From JANYCG01 sp031431035 (GTDB lineage: Bacteria > Pseudomonadota > Gammaproteobacteria > Burkholderiales > Burkholderiaceae_C): 22,975 bases of DNA. The notes under the pieces are model-generated. The model did no database searches, was not told where the DNA came from, and was given only the letters and a program-made list of their open reading frames with translations. The translations under genes were made by a program, and so were the position numbers. Below are positions 7,584 through 14,935 of the stretch, piece by piece. Every line of letters begins with the position of its first letter. The first letter of the stretch is position 1. The DNA lies in contig JANPCR010000175.1 in assembly GCA_031431035.1 (NCBI GenBank), positions 1 through 22,975 of the forward strand, written 5' to 3'.

Positions 7584-7698
7584 GGGGGAACAATCCTTTG
7601 CAAAATGACGTCACAACGACGCGTTTTTGAAGGTTACCGCAAGGTGATGCCAGGCGCTGTCGCGTACGGGAGTCGCCCGAGATTCTGCCCGCGCCCCC

Positions 7699-9009
7699 TC
7701 AACAAAACCCAAACTGCATGTCAGGTGTGCGCCCGCTGATCAGCTCGGCCAGCGCCTTGCCAGACCCCGCGCCGTGCGTCCAGCCCAGGGTGCCATGGCC
7801 CGCGTTCACCCACAGCTTGCGCACTTTGGTTTTGCCGATGAAGGGAATGTTGGTGGGCGTCGCGGGGCGCAGACCCGTCCAGTAATTGGGGGTGCCGCCT
7901 TCTTCGGCGCTGCGGGTGTCGCACACGCCAGGCAGCACTTGCTCGATCCGCTTGGACAGCATGTGGCAGCGGGCGCGGGCCAGCCGGGTGTCCAGCGACA
8001 GGTTGTAGTCGCCCACTTCAATGGTGCCCGCCACGCGCAGGTGGTCGCCCAGGCGGCTCATGGCGATTTTCATTTCGTCGTCGATGGTGGACACCATGGG
8101 CGCGAGTTCTGGGCGTTTGATTTTGAAGGTGGCGCTGTAGCCTTTGCCAGGGTAGATGGGCAAATCGACGCCGACCGAGCGCAGCAAGGGCGCAGTGTAA
8201 GAGCCGCAGGCAGCCACAAAATGGTCGGCCGTGAGCCTGCGGGCGGGCTTGCCGTCGCCTTGGGCAGCATCCCGCGCTTTGACCTCGACAAACTCAATCG
8301 CGCCACCGGCTTTGTCCAGTTTCACAATGTCGTGGCCATACAAAAACTCGGCTCCGCGCGCCGCACAGCGGGCCGCCAGCGCTTGGGTGAAGACCCGAGC
8401 GTCGCCGCTTTCGTCACTGGCGGTGTAGGTGCCGCCCACGATGTTCGAGGCAAACGACTTGAAGGCGGGCTCGATCTTCAGCAATTCATCGCGGCTGACC
8501 AATTGCCTTGCCACGCCGTATTTGCGCATCAAGGTGGCCGCGTCGCCCGCCGTGTCAAACGACTTTTGGTCGGTGAAGTAGTGGGCAATGCCGCGCTCAA
8601 GCCGCTGGTAGTCAATGCCTGTGGCCCGCACCACGTCTTTCAGGGCGCTGTGGCTGTAGGCTCCCAGCGCCACGATTTGCTGCACGTTGCGCTCGAACGC
8701 GGCGTCATTGCACTGAGCCAAAAACTTCATGCCCCACAGCCACTGCTGCCAGCCCTCGCCGACCGGAAACTGAGGCCGAAACAGCAATGGCGCATCGTCG
8801 CGCAGCATCCACTTCAACGCCTTCAGGGGCGCATCGCGATTCGCCCACGGCTCGCAGTAGCTGACCGATATTTGCGCCGCGTTGGCAAAGCTGGTTTCCA
8901 TGGCGGCGTTGGGCTGGCGGTCCACCACGGTCACGTCATGCCCGCGTTCCAGCAAATGCCAAGCGGTGCTGATGCCAATGATGCCTGCGCCTAAAAGGAT
9001 GATTTTCAT
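7699..9009 (-). CDS. dadA: D-amino acid dehydrogenase
   Basis: A 436-residue FAD enzyme that oxidises D-amino acids to 2-oxo acids and ammonia, passing electrons to the quinone pool at the inner face of the membrane. The dinucleotide fold G7-A-G-I-I-G12 with Asp30 closing strand 2 (VVDRQP) is at the N-terminus. METSFANAAQIS, EPWANRDAPLKALKWML and the C-terminal GLRPATPTNIPFIG and GHGTLGWTHGAGSGK, where the FAD is gripped, are characteristic of DadA. The length agrees with the family (about 430). It is divergent from an ArgP-like regulator, with 90 bp between, suggesting control by that regulator. No alanine racemase (dadX) is adjacent. Confidence 0.92.
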   Translation of the reverse strand: MKIILLGAGIIGISTAWHLLERGHDVTVVDRQPNAAMETSFANAAQISVSYCEPWANRDAPLKALKWMLRDDAPLLFRPQFPVGEGWQQWLWGMKFLAQCNDAAFERNVQQIVALGAYSHSALKDVVRATGIDYQRLERGIAHYFTDQKSFDTAGDAATLMRKYGVARQLVSRDELLKIEPAFKSFASNIVGGTYTASDESGDARVFTQALAARCAARGAEFLYGHDIVKLDKAGGAIEFVEVKARDAAQGDGKPARRLTADHFVAACGSYTAPLLRSVGVDLPIYPGKGYSATFKIKRPELAPMVSTIDDEMKIAMSRLGDHLRVAGTIEVGDYNLSLDTRLARARCHMLSKRIEQVLPGVCDTRSAEEGGTPNYWTGLRPATPTNIPFIGKTKVRKLWVNAGHGTLGWTHGAGSGKALAELISGRTPDMQFGFC

Positions 9010-9067
9010 GATGGCAAGTGTCGTGGAAGCGGCTTTTGATTAACAGCAGTATGAAATAAAATCAGAA

Positions 9068-9085
9068 ATTAGTAGAATGACTAAT
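9068..9085. promoter_or_regulatory. Dyad in the dadA/argP intergenic region, possible regulator site
   Basis: ATTAGT-AGAATG-ACTAAT is a perfect 6 bp inverted repeat with a 6 bp spacer, centred 23 bp upstream of the regulator's GTG start and 67 bp upstream of dadA. The position fits LysR autoregulation with activation of the divergent gene. It is not an exact T-N11-A box. Confidence 0.45.
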
Positions 9086-9099
9086 AGTAGAAAGCTGCC

Positions 9100-10011
9100 G
9101 TGACCCCGTTTGACCCCAGCGCCCTGGAATGCCTGGCCGCCATCCTTGAAGAGGGCGGTTTTGAGCGCGCCGCCGCCCGGCTTTCCATCACCCAGTCGGC
9201 GGTGTCGCAGCGCTTGCGGGCGCTGGAAACGCAGGTCGGCACCGTGCTGATCGTTCGCACGCGCCCGCTCAAAGCCACGCAGGCGGGGCGTTTGCTGCTG
9301 AAGCACGCCATGCAAATGCGCCTGTTGCGGGCTGATTTGGAGCACGATTTTCAGGACCTCATGCCTGGCGCAGGCGGGGCCAGCCGTGAAGAAGACCGCG
9401 TGTCAATCGCCATCAACGCCGACAGCATTGCCACCTGGGCGCTGCCCGCGCTGGACGCCCTGGCGCAAGCAGGCATGCCGCTCGAGATCATTGCCGACGA
9501 CCAGGACTTCACCCACGGCTGGCTGCGCGAAGGCCAGGTGCTGGGTTGCGTCACCACGCTGAAGCAGGCTCTGCGCGGCTGCAAGGTGCTGCCCTTGGGG
9601 GCCATGAACTATGTCGCCGTGGCCAGCACCCCCTATGCCCAAGCGCATTGTCCAGAAGGCCTTACCAAACACAATTTTCGAGGCCTGCCCTTCATCGCTT
9701 TCAACCGCAAGGACGATTTGCAGGCTGAATTTGTAAGCAAAGCCTTTGGTTTGAAGCGGGTGAATTTAAGCCAGCGTTTTGTCCCCAGTTCAGAAGGCCA
9801 GGTGCGCGCCGTGTTGGCCGGTTGGGGGGCCAGCGTGGTGCCCGAGCTCTTGGTGGCGGACTTGCTGGCCAACGGCCAACTGGTGAATTTGTCGCCTGGA
9901 TATGCGCTGCCCGTGTCGCTGTATTGGCACTGCTGGAAGTTGGATTCCGCTGTGCTCGATTCGTTGACCCAAGCGCTGCAACAAGCCGCAAAAGGCGTTT
10001 TGAGGCAATAA
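9100..10011 (+). CDS. argP: LysR-type regulator, ArgP (IciA) family
   Basis: A 303-residue LysR-type regulator with the winged-helix domain at about residues 7-65 (GGFERAAARLSITQSAVSQRLRALE) and a periplasmic-binding-like effector domain behind it. Agreement with E. coli ArgP is clear: NADSIATWALPALDAL, the HxxLxxG-type repeats, SSEGQVRAVLAGWGASVVP, LVNLSPG and YWHCWKLDS. ArgP senses lysine/arginine and activates argO, dapB and others; in this genome the target is probably dadA, transcribed divergently. The start is GTG at 9100, without a strong ribosome site. No LysE/ArgO exporter is adjacent, unlike the common arrangement in related bacteria. Confidence 0.88.
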   Translation: MTPFDPSALECLAAILEEGGFERAAARLSITQSAVSQRLRALETQVGTVLIVRTRPLKATQAGRLLLKHAMQMRLLRADLEHDFQDLMPGAGGASREEDRVSIAINADSIATWALPALDALAQAGMPLEIIADDQDFTHGWLREGQVLGCVTTLKQALRGCKVLPLGAMNYVAVASTPYAQAHCPEGLTKHNFRGLPFIAFNRKDDLQAEFVSKAFGLKRVNLSQRFVPSSEGQVRAVLAGWGASVVPELLVADLLANGQLVNLSPGYALPVSLYWHCWKLDSAVLDSLTQALQQAAKGVLRQ

Positions 10012-10013
10012 TT

Positions 10014-10121
10014 AACCTGCAGGTTCTTTTTTTCTATTTTGATGTCAAAAGTGACAAAATTTGAATGAAATAGGCCTCTAGCTCTCGTGGAATATGGATT
10101 TGTTGCTATGCTTATAATAGC
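10014..10121 (-). repeat. Family R intergenic repeat, divergent copy 2
   Basis: Read on the minus strand: hairpin GCTATTATAAGCATAGC (10121-10105) and core CACGAGAGCTAGAGGCC. Where the other copies carry ATCACCGGTGAT, this one has a different perfect 12 bp palindrome, AACCTGCAGGTT (10014-10025). A further dyad, TTTTGATGTCAAAA, lies at 10037-10050. It separates argP from the SDR gene, both on the plus strand. Confidence 0.7.
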
Positions 10122-10210
10122 AATTTTACCTAAAAGCAAACGCCATTGCATCGGTGCGCAGAACCGACAATCTAGCTGTCATTCTGCAACTTACACCCGG
10201 TGTCACTGCC

Positions 10211-11059
10211 ATGCCCACTTCAAAACCCAAGTCGCTCTCCATTCCGACCCCAGCCGAAGCTGAAACCAAAACCTCAGCGTTGATCGCCAACCAGCAGCTT
10301 CTCGCCCGCTTCCCCAGCCTGCAAGGCGCACGGGTTTTCATCACCGGAGGTGGCAGCGGCATTGGCGCGGCCATGGTCGAGGCCTTTGCCGAGCAAGGCG
10401 CGCAGGTGGCCTTTGTGGACTTTGCGCAGGCTGACAGCGAGGCGCTGGTGCAAAAAGTCGCCGCTGCCGGTGACGCCAAGCCGTGGTTTCGCCACTGCGA
10501 CGTGCGCGATGTGGCCGCGCTGCAAACCGCCATTGGGCAGGCGACGGCCGATGTGGGCGACTTTGCCTGCCTGGTCAACAACGTGGCCCGCGACGACCGC
10601 CACACGCTGGAGGAAGTCACCCCCGACTACTGGGACGAGCGCATGGCCGTTAACCAACGGCCCGCGTTTTTTGCAATTCAGTCGGTCGTGCCCGGTATGA
10701 AGCGCCTGGGCGGCGGTTCGATCATCAACTTGGGTTCGACCGGCTGGCAAACCAAGGGCAGAGAATTCCCCTGCTACGCGATTGCCAAGTCGTCCGTCAA
10801 TGGCCTCACGCGCGGGCTGGCGGGCAGCCTGGGCCCGCACCGCATCCGCGTCAACACCGTGTCGCCCGGCTGGGTGATGACCGAGCGCCAGATCAAGCTT
10901 TGGCTGAACGCCGAAGGGGAAGAAGCCATCAAGCGAAACCAGTGCCTGCCCGACAAACTGCTGGCCGGCGACGTGGCCCGCATGGTGCTCTTTTTGGCGT
11001 CTGCCGACGCTGCCATGTGCACAGCGCAGGAATTTAAGGTGGATGCGGGCTGGGCTTGA
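10211..11059 (+). CDS. SDR oxidoreductase, D-xylose/aldose 1-dehydrogenase-like
   Basis: A 282-residue classical short-chain dehydrogenase. It has TGGGSGIG (45-52) for the cofactor, Asp70 after strand 2 favouring NAD, CDVRD (96-100), NNVARDDRH (123-131), and the catalytic Ser176, Tyr189 and Lys193 in NLGSTGW and CYAIAKSS. DDRH, YWDER, GSTGW and the end SADAAMCTAQEFKVDAGW closely resemble Caulobacter D-xylose 1-dehydrogenase (XylB), so an aldose-to-lactone reaction is likely. No sugar lactonase, dehydratase or transporter lies nearby, so the substrate stays open. The first 33 residues are a polar extension absent from XylB. ATG 10211 is preferred to GTG 10154, which would run into the end of repeat R2's neighbourhood. 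Confidence 0.85.
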   Translation: MPTSKPKSLSIPTPAEAETKTSALIANQQLLARFPSLQGARVFITGGGSGIGAAMVEAFAEQGAQVAFVDFAQADSEALVQKVAAAGDAKPWFRHCDVRDVAALQTAIGQATADVGDFACLVNNVARDDRHTLEEVTPDYWDERMAVNQRPAFFAIQSVVPGMKRLGGGSIINLGSTGWQTKGREFPCYAIAKSSVNGLTRGLAGSLGPHRIRVNTVSPGWVMTERQIKLWLNAEGEEAIKRNQCLPDKLLAGDVARMVLFLASADAAMCTAQEFKVDAGWA

Positions 11060-11108
11060 GTTGCGCCTCTTTGGGTCGTCTGAAAACGACTGCGCGAGTT
11101 TGACCCGC

Positions 11109-11198
11109 CGCAGACGCCGGGGCAAATAGCTCCGCGGCTGTCCCCCGCCCTGCGGGCTCCTCCTTGATGCCGCTGCGCTATTCACCCCAGCATCTGCG
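11109..11198 (-). repeat. Family S structured hairpin, copy A
   Basis: Read on the minus strand, a 30-position stem (24 Watson-Crick, 4 G-U, and one G-A and one A-G mismatch) surrounds ATCAAGGAGGA, the inner stem GCCC-GCA-GGGC and GGGGGACA. It lies in the 372 bp gap between the convergent SDR and uspA genes; apart from copies A and B I see nothing else in that gap. The same design occurs at 11262, 17866 and 18004. Confidence 0.85.
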
Positions 11199-11261
11199 AC
11201 TACCGTTGGTTCTAGACAATGAACTTGGATTCGGGGGCCAGTGACCTCAGCCCCATTCAAC

Positions 11262-11370
11262 AGGAACAGGTCGATGGCGCATTCAGCGCAGCGGCATCAA
11301 GGAGGAACAGGCGGCCCTAAGCCGCCGTGGGGGACAGCCGCGGAGCTGAGTGCGCCGTCGGCCTGTTCCT
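11262..11370 (+). repeat. Family S structured hairpin, copy B
   Basis: A 34-position stem on the plus strand (11262-11295 with 11337-11370: 29 Watson-Crick, 3 G-U, one G-A and one A-G) encloses ATCAAGGAGGA, the inner stem GGCGGC-CCTAA-GCCGCC and GGGGGACA. It is head-to-head with copy A, 63 bp apart. It has the longest inner stem of the four copies. Confidence 0.87.
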
Positions 11371-11431
11371 ACCCACGAATCGATCCTAGGTAAGACTCCC
11401 AACTGCACGAAAAACGTGAACTATCGAGAAC

Positions 11432-11854
11432 TCAGCGCACCAACAACAACGGCACCTTGCAATGTGCCAACACCTGGGTCGCAACCGACCCCATCACCAG
11501 GCTGGCGATGGCCCCGTGACCGTGCGAACCCATCACCACCAGGTCGAACTTTTGGCTCTCGGCAACGCGCGCAATGCCCGCGCCCACATCGCCTGCTTTC
11601 CAGCTGCTTTTGGCGTCAATATCGTGGCGCAGCAAAAATTTGGTCACCGGCGCGATGATCTTTTCGGCCTCTTCCACGTGGTACTCGTCCACCACGCCTT
11701 TGCCCACCACTTTGATCGCCCGATCCGGAAACGAGGGGCGCATGGTGAACACCGTGAAATCGTTTTGCGCGGTGAACAAATCAGAATGCGTGGTGACATA
11801 GGCCAGCATTTTTTTGGTGTAACTACTGCCGTCAACGGCAAGAAGAATTTTCAT
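11432..11854 (-). CDS. Universal stress protein (UspA family)
   Basis: A 140-residue single-domain Usp. The N-terminal strand MKILLAVDGS with Asp8 and the C-terminal nucleotide loop GSHGHGAIASLVMGSVATQVL (from about residue 109, GxxGxG then GS) are the ATP-binding signature, so this is an ATP-binding rather than UspA-sensu-stricto form. These cytoplasmic proteins accumulate under starvation or stress; the molecular role is poorly defined. The ATG at 11854 has GGAG 6 nt upstream. It may be co-transcribed with the upstream GNAT gene, although 131 bp and a hairpin (11936-11956) lie between them. Confidence 0.9.
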   Translation of the reverse strand: MKILLAVDGSSYTKKMLAYVTTHSDLFTAQNDFTVFTMRPSFPDRAIKVVGKGVVDEYHVEEAEKIIAPVTKFLLRHDIDAKSSWKAGDVGAGIARVAESQKFDLVVMGSHGHGAIASLVMGSVATQVLAHCKVPLLLVR

Positions 11855-11935
11855 GGCGGCTCCAAATGGGTGATGGGCCTCACTCTAGCCCAAGCGCGGA
11901 AAAGGCTTGTTGATGCAGATCAAGTCGCCCGGCGT

Positions 11936-11956
11936 GCAGGCCGGGTTACGGCCTGC
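11936..11956 (-). terminator. Hairpin downstream of the GNAT gene, possible terminator
   Basis: GCAGGCCG-GGTTA-CGGCCTGC is a perfect 8 bp stem with a 5-nt loop, 30 bp past the GNAT stop. It lacks a T tract, so termination is uncertain. Confidence 0.3.
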
Positions 11957-11985
11957 CCAGCTTGCGATCAGCTTCGCATTGAAGC

Positions 11986-12648
11986 CTACGGCAGCAAATC
12001 AACCCGAAACCGCAGCTCTTTATGCCCACCCGATTCTGCCGAGGAGATGAATTCTTCAACCAAAAACCCGCCATTGGCCAAAATCACTTGCTGCGAGAGC
12101 TTGTTGTCGGGATCAGTGGTGATTTCCACATACGTCAGCCCCTGCTTTGGCGCCTCGCGCAGCAACTGCGCCAAGGCCTGGGTGGCGTAACCGCGGCGCT
12201 GCTGCCAGGGCACCACGGCATAGCCAATATGGCCCAGACAGTAGGGCGGCAGCGCGTTACTGCCCTTTTGCCACCTGAAACCGATGCTGCCGCAAAATTC
12301 ACCTGCTGCGTCGCCTGCCATCCCTTCGACGTCACTGGTCGCCCACATCCAGCGGCGGTAACCCGGCAGGCGCTGCACGAAGGAGCCGTTCGGTTGTTTG
12401 ACCGGTGCGCCACGGCCTTCGATGTCCACCATTGTGGCCAAAAAGGCATCAGGATCGGCCTGAATTTGCACCAACTCTTCACGGCCCGCTTCAGGCCGCA
12501 AGTTGTTGGGCGACCAACCGCGCTCTAGCGCCGCCACGTAACTGGCCAGGTGCGCACGGGCGGGCCACACCAGCGCCATGCGGGCGGGCGAGGCAGATTG
12601 CGCTGCACCAGATGGCGCGGAAGGAGTCGGTTTTGGGTCAACGTTCAA
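11986..12648 (-). CDS. GNAT family N-acetyltransferase
   Basis: A 220-residue acetyltransferase with a Pro/Ala-rich N-terminal extension (about 1-24), then a GNAT fold whose acetyl-CoA motif is GYAVVPWQQRRGYATQALAQLL (strand 4, then the Q-R-R-G-Y-A loop and helix 3). GLTYVEITTDPDNKLSQQVILANGGF, the Asn-containing end of the fold, follows. The substrate is unknown; the relatives I would expect are small-molecule or ribosomal-protein acetylases annotated only as GNAT. I chose the TTG at 12648 because CAGGAG lies six bases upstream; a further upstream TTG (12669) would put that site inside the gene, and an ATG at 12579 is the shorter alternative. Confidence 0.82.
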   Translation of the reverse strand: MNVDPKPTPSAPSGAAQSASPARMALVWPARAHLASYVAALERGWSPNNLRPEAGREELVQIQADPDAFLATMVDIEGRGAPVKQPNGSFVQRLPGYRRWMWATSDVEGMAGDAAGEFCGSIGFRWQKGSNALPPYCLGHIGYAVVPWQQRRGYATQALAQLLREAPKQGLTYVEITTDPDNKLSQQVILANGGFLVEEFISSAESGGHKELRFRVDLLP

Positions 12649-12740
12649 GGCAATCTCCTGAGGTGGCAAAGGTGAAAGTCAGATCGGAACTTCAAAGTCG
12701 GGCGCGGTATTTTCAAGGCATTTCAGGTCAGCTCGTAGTT

Positions 12741-12850
12741 GCTATATTTTATATAGCGAACTATTGATATTATTCGGGAGCTAGAGGTCATTTTTATCAT
12801 GAAAATGGCAAATTTCACCGATTTGCAAAATCTGATATCACCGGTGATAT
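12741..12850 (+). repeat. Family R intergenic repeat, copy 3
   Basis: Perfect hairpin GCTATATTTTATATAGC (12741-12757), then ATTGATATTATTCGGGAGCT as in copy 1, a second dyad GTCATTTT...AAAATGGC, and the 16 bp palindrome ATATCACCGGTGATAT (12835-12850). It lies between the GNAT start and the metallophosphoesterase stop, both on the minus strand. Confidence 0.85.
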
Positions 12851-12886
12851 GAACTCTCACCAACCCTCTTCAAAACTCACCCCAGC

Positions 12887-13765
12887 TCACACCGTGATCA
12901 AACACGTCGGCAAAAACGCCGCTTGCTCATTTTTGCGCACATAACCCAGCGGGTTCGCCACCACGCGGCAGCCGCCCACGCGGTAATCACTGGGCGAATG
13001 CAGGTGGCCGTGCAGCCACAGGTTCGCTTGGGGCAGCAGCTCGTCCAGCGCATTGCAAAAACCGGCGGTGCCGGGCGTCATGCCATAGCGCGGATCGCTG
13101 CTTTTGAGGCTGGGCGCAAAGTGGGTAACGGCCACGGTGATGCCGTCAAACGGCTCGGCCAGCGCCTGGCGCAACCAGGTTTGGCAGACCAGCGCTTGCT
13201 CGCGCAACCCCTCGGCCAGCCAGGGCGTGCCGTGGCGCGTGGTGCCAGCTTTTTTAAGGTAAAAATTCGCCGCCCGAAAAGCCTTTTCGCGGGCTTTTAA
13301 CTGGTCGGCCAGGGCGTTGACGGACTTGGCGGCCTGCTCGTCGGTGGGGCCAAGGGCGTCAAAGTCAGTCCACAAGGTGGTGCCAACAAAGCGCAGCGGC
13401 TGGTCATTGGGCGACGGGGTGCGCAGCGAACGGGTGCCCAGCACGTCATGCAGGGTGAGCACCTCGCGCTCCAGCCAAATCAGACCCAGGCGCTGGCAGG
13501 TCTCACGCAGGCACAGGTGGGTGGCGTCAAAGTCCAGCATGTCGTATTCGTGGTTGCCCGGCACGTAAATGACCGGCGTGGGCCAGCCGTTGTGCGGCGA
13601 AAAACGCGCCAGGCCGAAGTCAGAGTCAGTTAATTTGGAGCCCGGCTGGTACGAGCCCACATCGCCCGCCAGCACCAGCACATCGGCGCCTGGCGCGGGG
13701 GTGGGGACGAAGTGCGGGTGCACCTCCAGGTGCAAATCGCTTAACAGTTGAATCTTGCAAGTCAT
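12887..13765 (-). CDS. Calcineurin-like metallophosphoesterase
   Basis: A 292-residue protein with the full dinuclear metal motif set in order: D10-L-H12 in LLSDLHLEV, GD35 in LVLAGDVG, GN71-H72-E in YVPGNHEYD, a His in VTHFAP and the final GHLH in LWLHGHLHS. It is probably a cytoplasmic phosphodiesterase or phosphatase, but these motifs are shared by enzymes acting on nucleotides, phospholipids and proteins, so the substrate is unknown. A middle insert (about residues 130-195, Lys/Ala-rich helix) is larger than in the simplest members. ATG 13765 puts the first metal motif at the normal distance; an upstream in-frame start at 13819 would overlap the end of the LysR intergenic spacer and adds low-complexity residues. 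The LysR gene ends 63 bp upstream. Confidence 0.88.
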   Translation of the reverse strand: MTCKIQLLSDLHLEVHPHFVPTPAPGADVLVLAGDVGSYQPGSKLTDSDFGLARFSPHNGWPTPVIYVPGNHEYDMLDFDATHLCLRETCQRLGLIWLEREVLTLHDVLGTRSLRTPSPNDQPLRFVGTTLWTDFDALGPTDEQAAKSVNALADQLKAREKAFRAANFYLKKAGTTRHGTPWLAEGLREQALVCQTWLRQALAEPFDGITVAVTHFAPSLKSSDPRYGMTPGTAGFCNALDELLPQANLWLHGHLHSPSDYRVGGCRVVANPLGYVRKNEQAAFLPTCLITV

Positions 13766-13828
13766 GAGAGGGGTGGAAAACTGTCGTGGCAGAACGGCTG
13801 TGCCGGGCGGCCTGGTCAAGTTGCCAAA

Positions 13829-14785
13829 TCATTCCTTGAAAACTGCCTGGGCCAAAGCCAGCAAGGTTGAACGCAGCCACACGTGGGCGCCGTCGCCGTC
13901 AAATCGATGGTGCCACAGCGAGTCCACATGCACTGTGGGGACGGCAAAGGGCAGGTCGCGCAGCACCAGTTGGTCGGCAATGTTGGTCACGCCAAGAAAA
14001 TGGCGCGGCAACACGGTGAGCAAGTTGGAATTGGCCACCACCCGCCCCGCTGTGAAAAATTGGTTCACCGTCAGCACCACGCGGCGTTTTTCGCCTAATG
14101 AGGCCAGAGCTTCATCAATAAAGCCAAAAGGCCGCCCCGAAAAGCTGACCAGCAGGTGCCGCGCGTTACAAAAGCGCTTCAGCGTGAGTGGGCCCGAGGC
14201 CAAAGGGTGGCCCTGGCGCATCACGCACACGTAAGCGCCGTCATACAGGCGCTGGTGCGCAAACGCCACACCTTTGCCTACCTGCGCGCGAGCGGTCAGG
14301 TCAGCCAGCGCCGCCGGAAAGTAGCCCAGCGCCAGGTCCGCGCTGCCTTCTTCCAGCATACGCCGGGGGTCGCGCGTGGTCAGTGGCACGACCCGGGCCG
14401 ACACACCGGGCGCTTCGCGTTCCATCACCTCCACCAGACCGGGCACCAGCTCGGCGGCGGTGGCGTCGGCCATGGCCAGTACAAAGGTGTTGGTGGCCGT
14501 GCTCGGGTCAAAATTTTGTGGCACCAGGGCGCTGTGCAAACCGGCCAATGCGTCACGCACCGCAGGCCAAAGCGTCAGCGCCAGGGGAGTGGCCTCCAAA
14601 ATCTGGCCTTTCCGCTTCAGCAAGTCGTCGCCCAAAGTCTCGCGCAGGCGGCGCATGGCGTTGCTCACGGCAGGCTGGGTCAGCGCCAGGTTGTGCGCGG
14701 CGCGGGTCAGGCTGCGCTCGGTCATGACCTCGTCAAACACCCGCAGCAGGTTCAGGTCAATGGTGCGAAAGTTGACTTGACTCAT
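13829..14785 (-). CDS. LysR-type transcriptional regulator
   Basis: A 318-residue regulator. Residues about 8-66 form the winged helix (LNLLRVFDEVMTERSLTRAA, then LTQPAVSNAMRRLRETLGD), and the rest is a type 2 periplasmic-binding effector domain. The NLLRVFDEVM opening and SRRL-type end place it in the NodD/LinR/NahR-like branch, whose effectors are often aromatics, but the ligand is not determinable here. ATG 14785 is used; a TTG two codons upstream is possible. It is divergent from the two-TM protein gene (150 bp gap), and the metallophosphoesterase gene follows it on the same strand 63 bp downstream; either could be its target. Confidence 0.88.
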   Translation of the reverse strand: MSQVNFRTIDLNLLRVFDEVMTERSLTRAAHNLALTQPAVSNAMRRLRETLGDDLLKRKGQILEATPLALTLWPAVRDALAGLHSALVPQNFDPSTATNTFVLAMADATAAELVPGLVEVMEREAPGVSARVVPLTTRDPRRMLEEGSADLALGYFPAALADLTARAQVGKGVAFAHQRLYDGAYVCVMRQGHPLASGPLTLKRFCNARHLLVSFSGRPFGFIDEALASLGEKRRVVLTVNQFFTAGRVVANSNLLTVLPRHFLGVTNIADQLVLRDLPFAVPTVHVDSLWHHRFDGDGAHVWLRSTLLALAQAVFKE

Positions 14786-14839
14786 GCGCAATTATGACAA
14801 AAACCACGAGGGAATCACTGCCGTGAATGTCGTCAATCA

Positions 14840-14853
14840 CCAATCTAAATTGG
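14840..14853. promoter_or_regulatory. Dyad overlapping the -35 region, possible LysR operator
   Basis: CCAAT-CTAA-ATTGG is a perfect 5 bp inverted repeat in the LysR/two-TM intergenic region and overlaps the proposed -35 box at 14850. Confidence 0.35.
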
Positions 14854-14879
14854 AACAACATGAGTATTTACCCTAATAT
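14850..14879 (+). promoter_or_regulatory. Sigma-70 promoter of the two-TM protein gene
   Basis: TTGGAA (14850-14855), an 18 bp spacer and TAATAT (14874-14879) resemble the consensus. The expected start is near 14886, about 50 nt before the ATG. Confidence 0.5.
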
Positions 14880-14935
14880 TCGCTCCATGCCGTTGCATTC
14901 CGACGGTGTTATCAGAGAAAGAAAGGTAAATCACC

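Noticed and set aside
7774..8994. 406-residue open frame antisense to dadA
   Set aside because: It is the mirror of a strongly recognisable DadA. GC-rich third positions on the sense strand keep the opposite frame open, and its sequence shows no recognisable domain.
10274..11260. 328-residue open frame antisense to the SDR gene
   Set aside because: It overlaps a convincing SDR with all catalytic residues, and its end runs into repeat copy A. A compositional shadow.
11109..11370. Integron attC site
   Set aside because: attC sites carry GTTRRRY and RYYYAAC core boxes and lie between cassettes; neither box nor cassettes nor an integrase are present.
11462..12190. 242-residue plus-strand open frame across uspA and the GNAT gene
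   Set aside because: It spans two recognised minus-strand genes and the spacer between them, with no start signal or domain.
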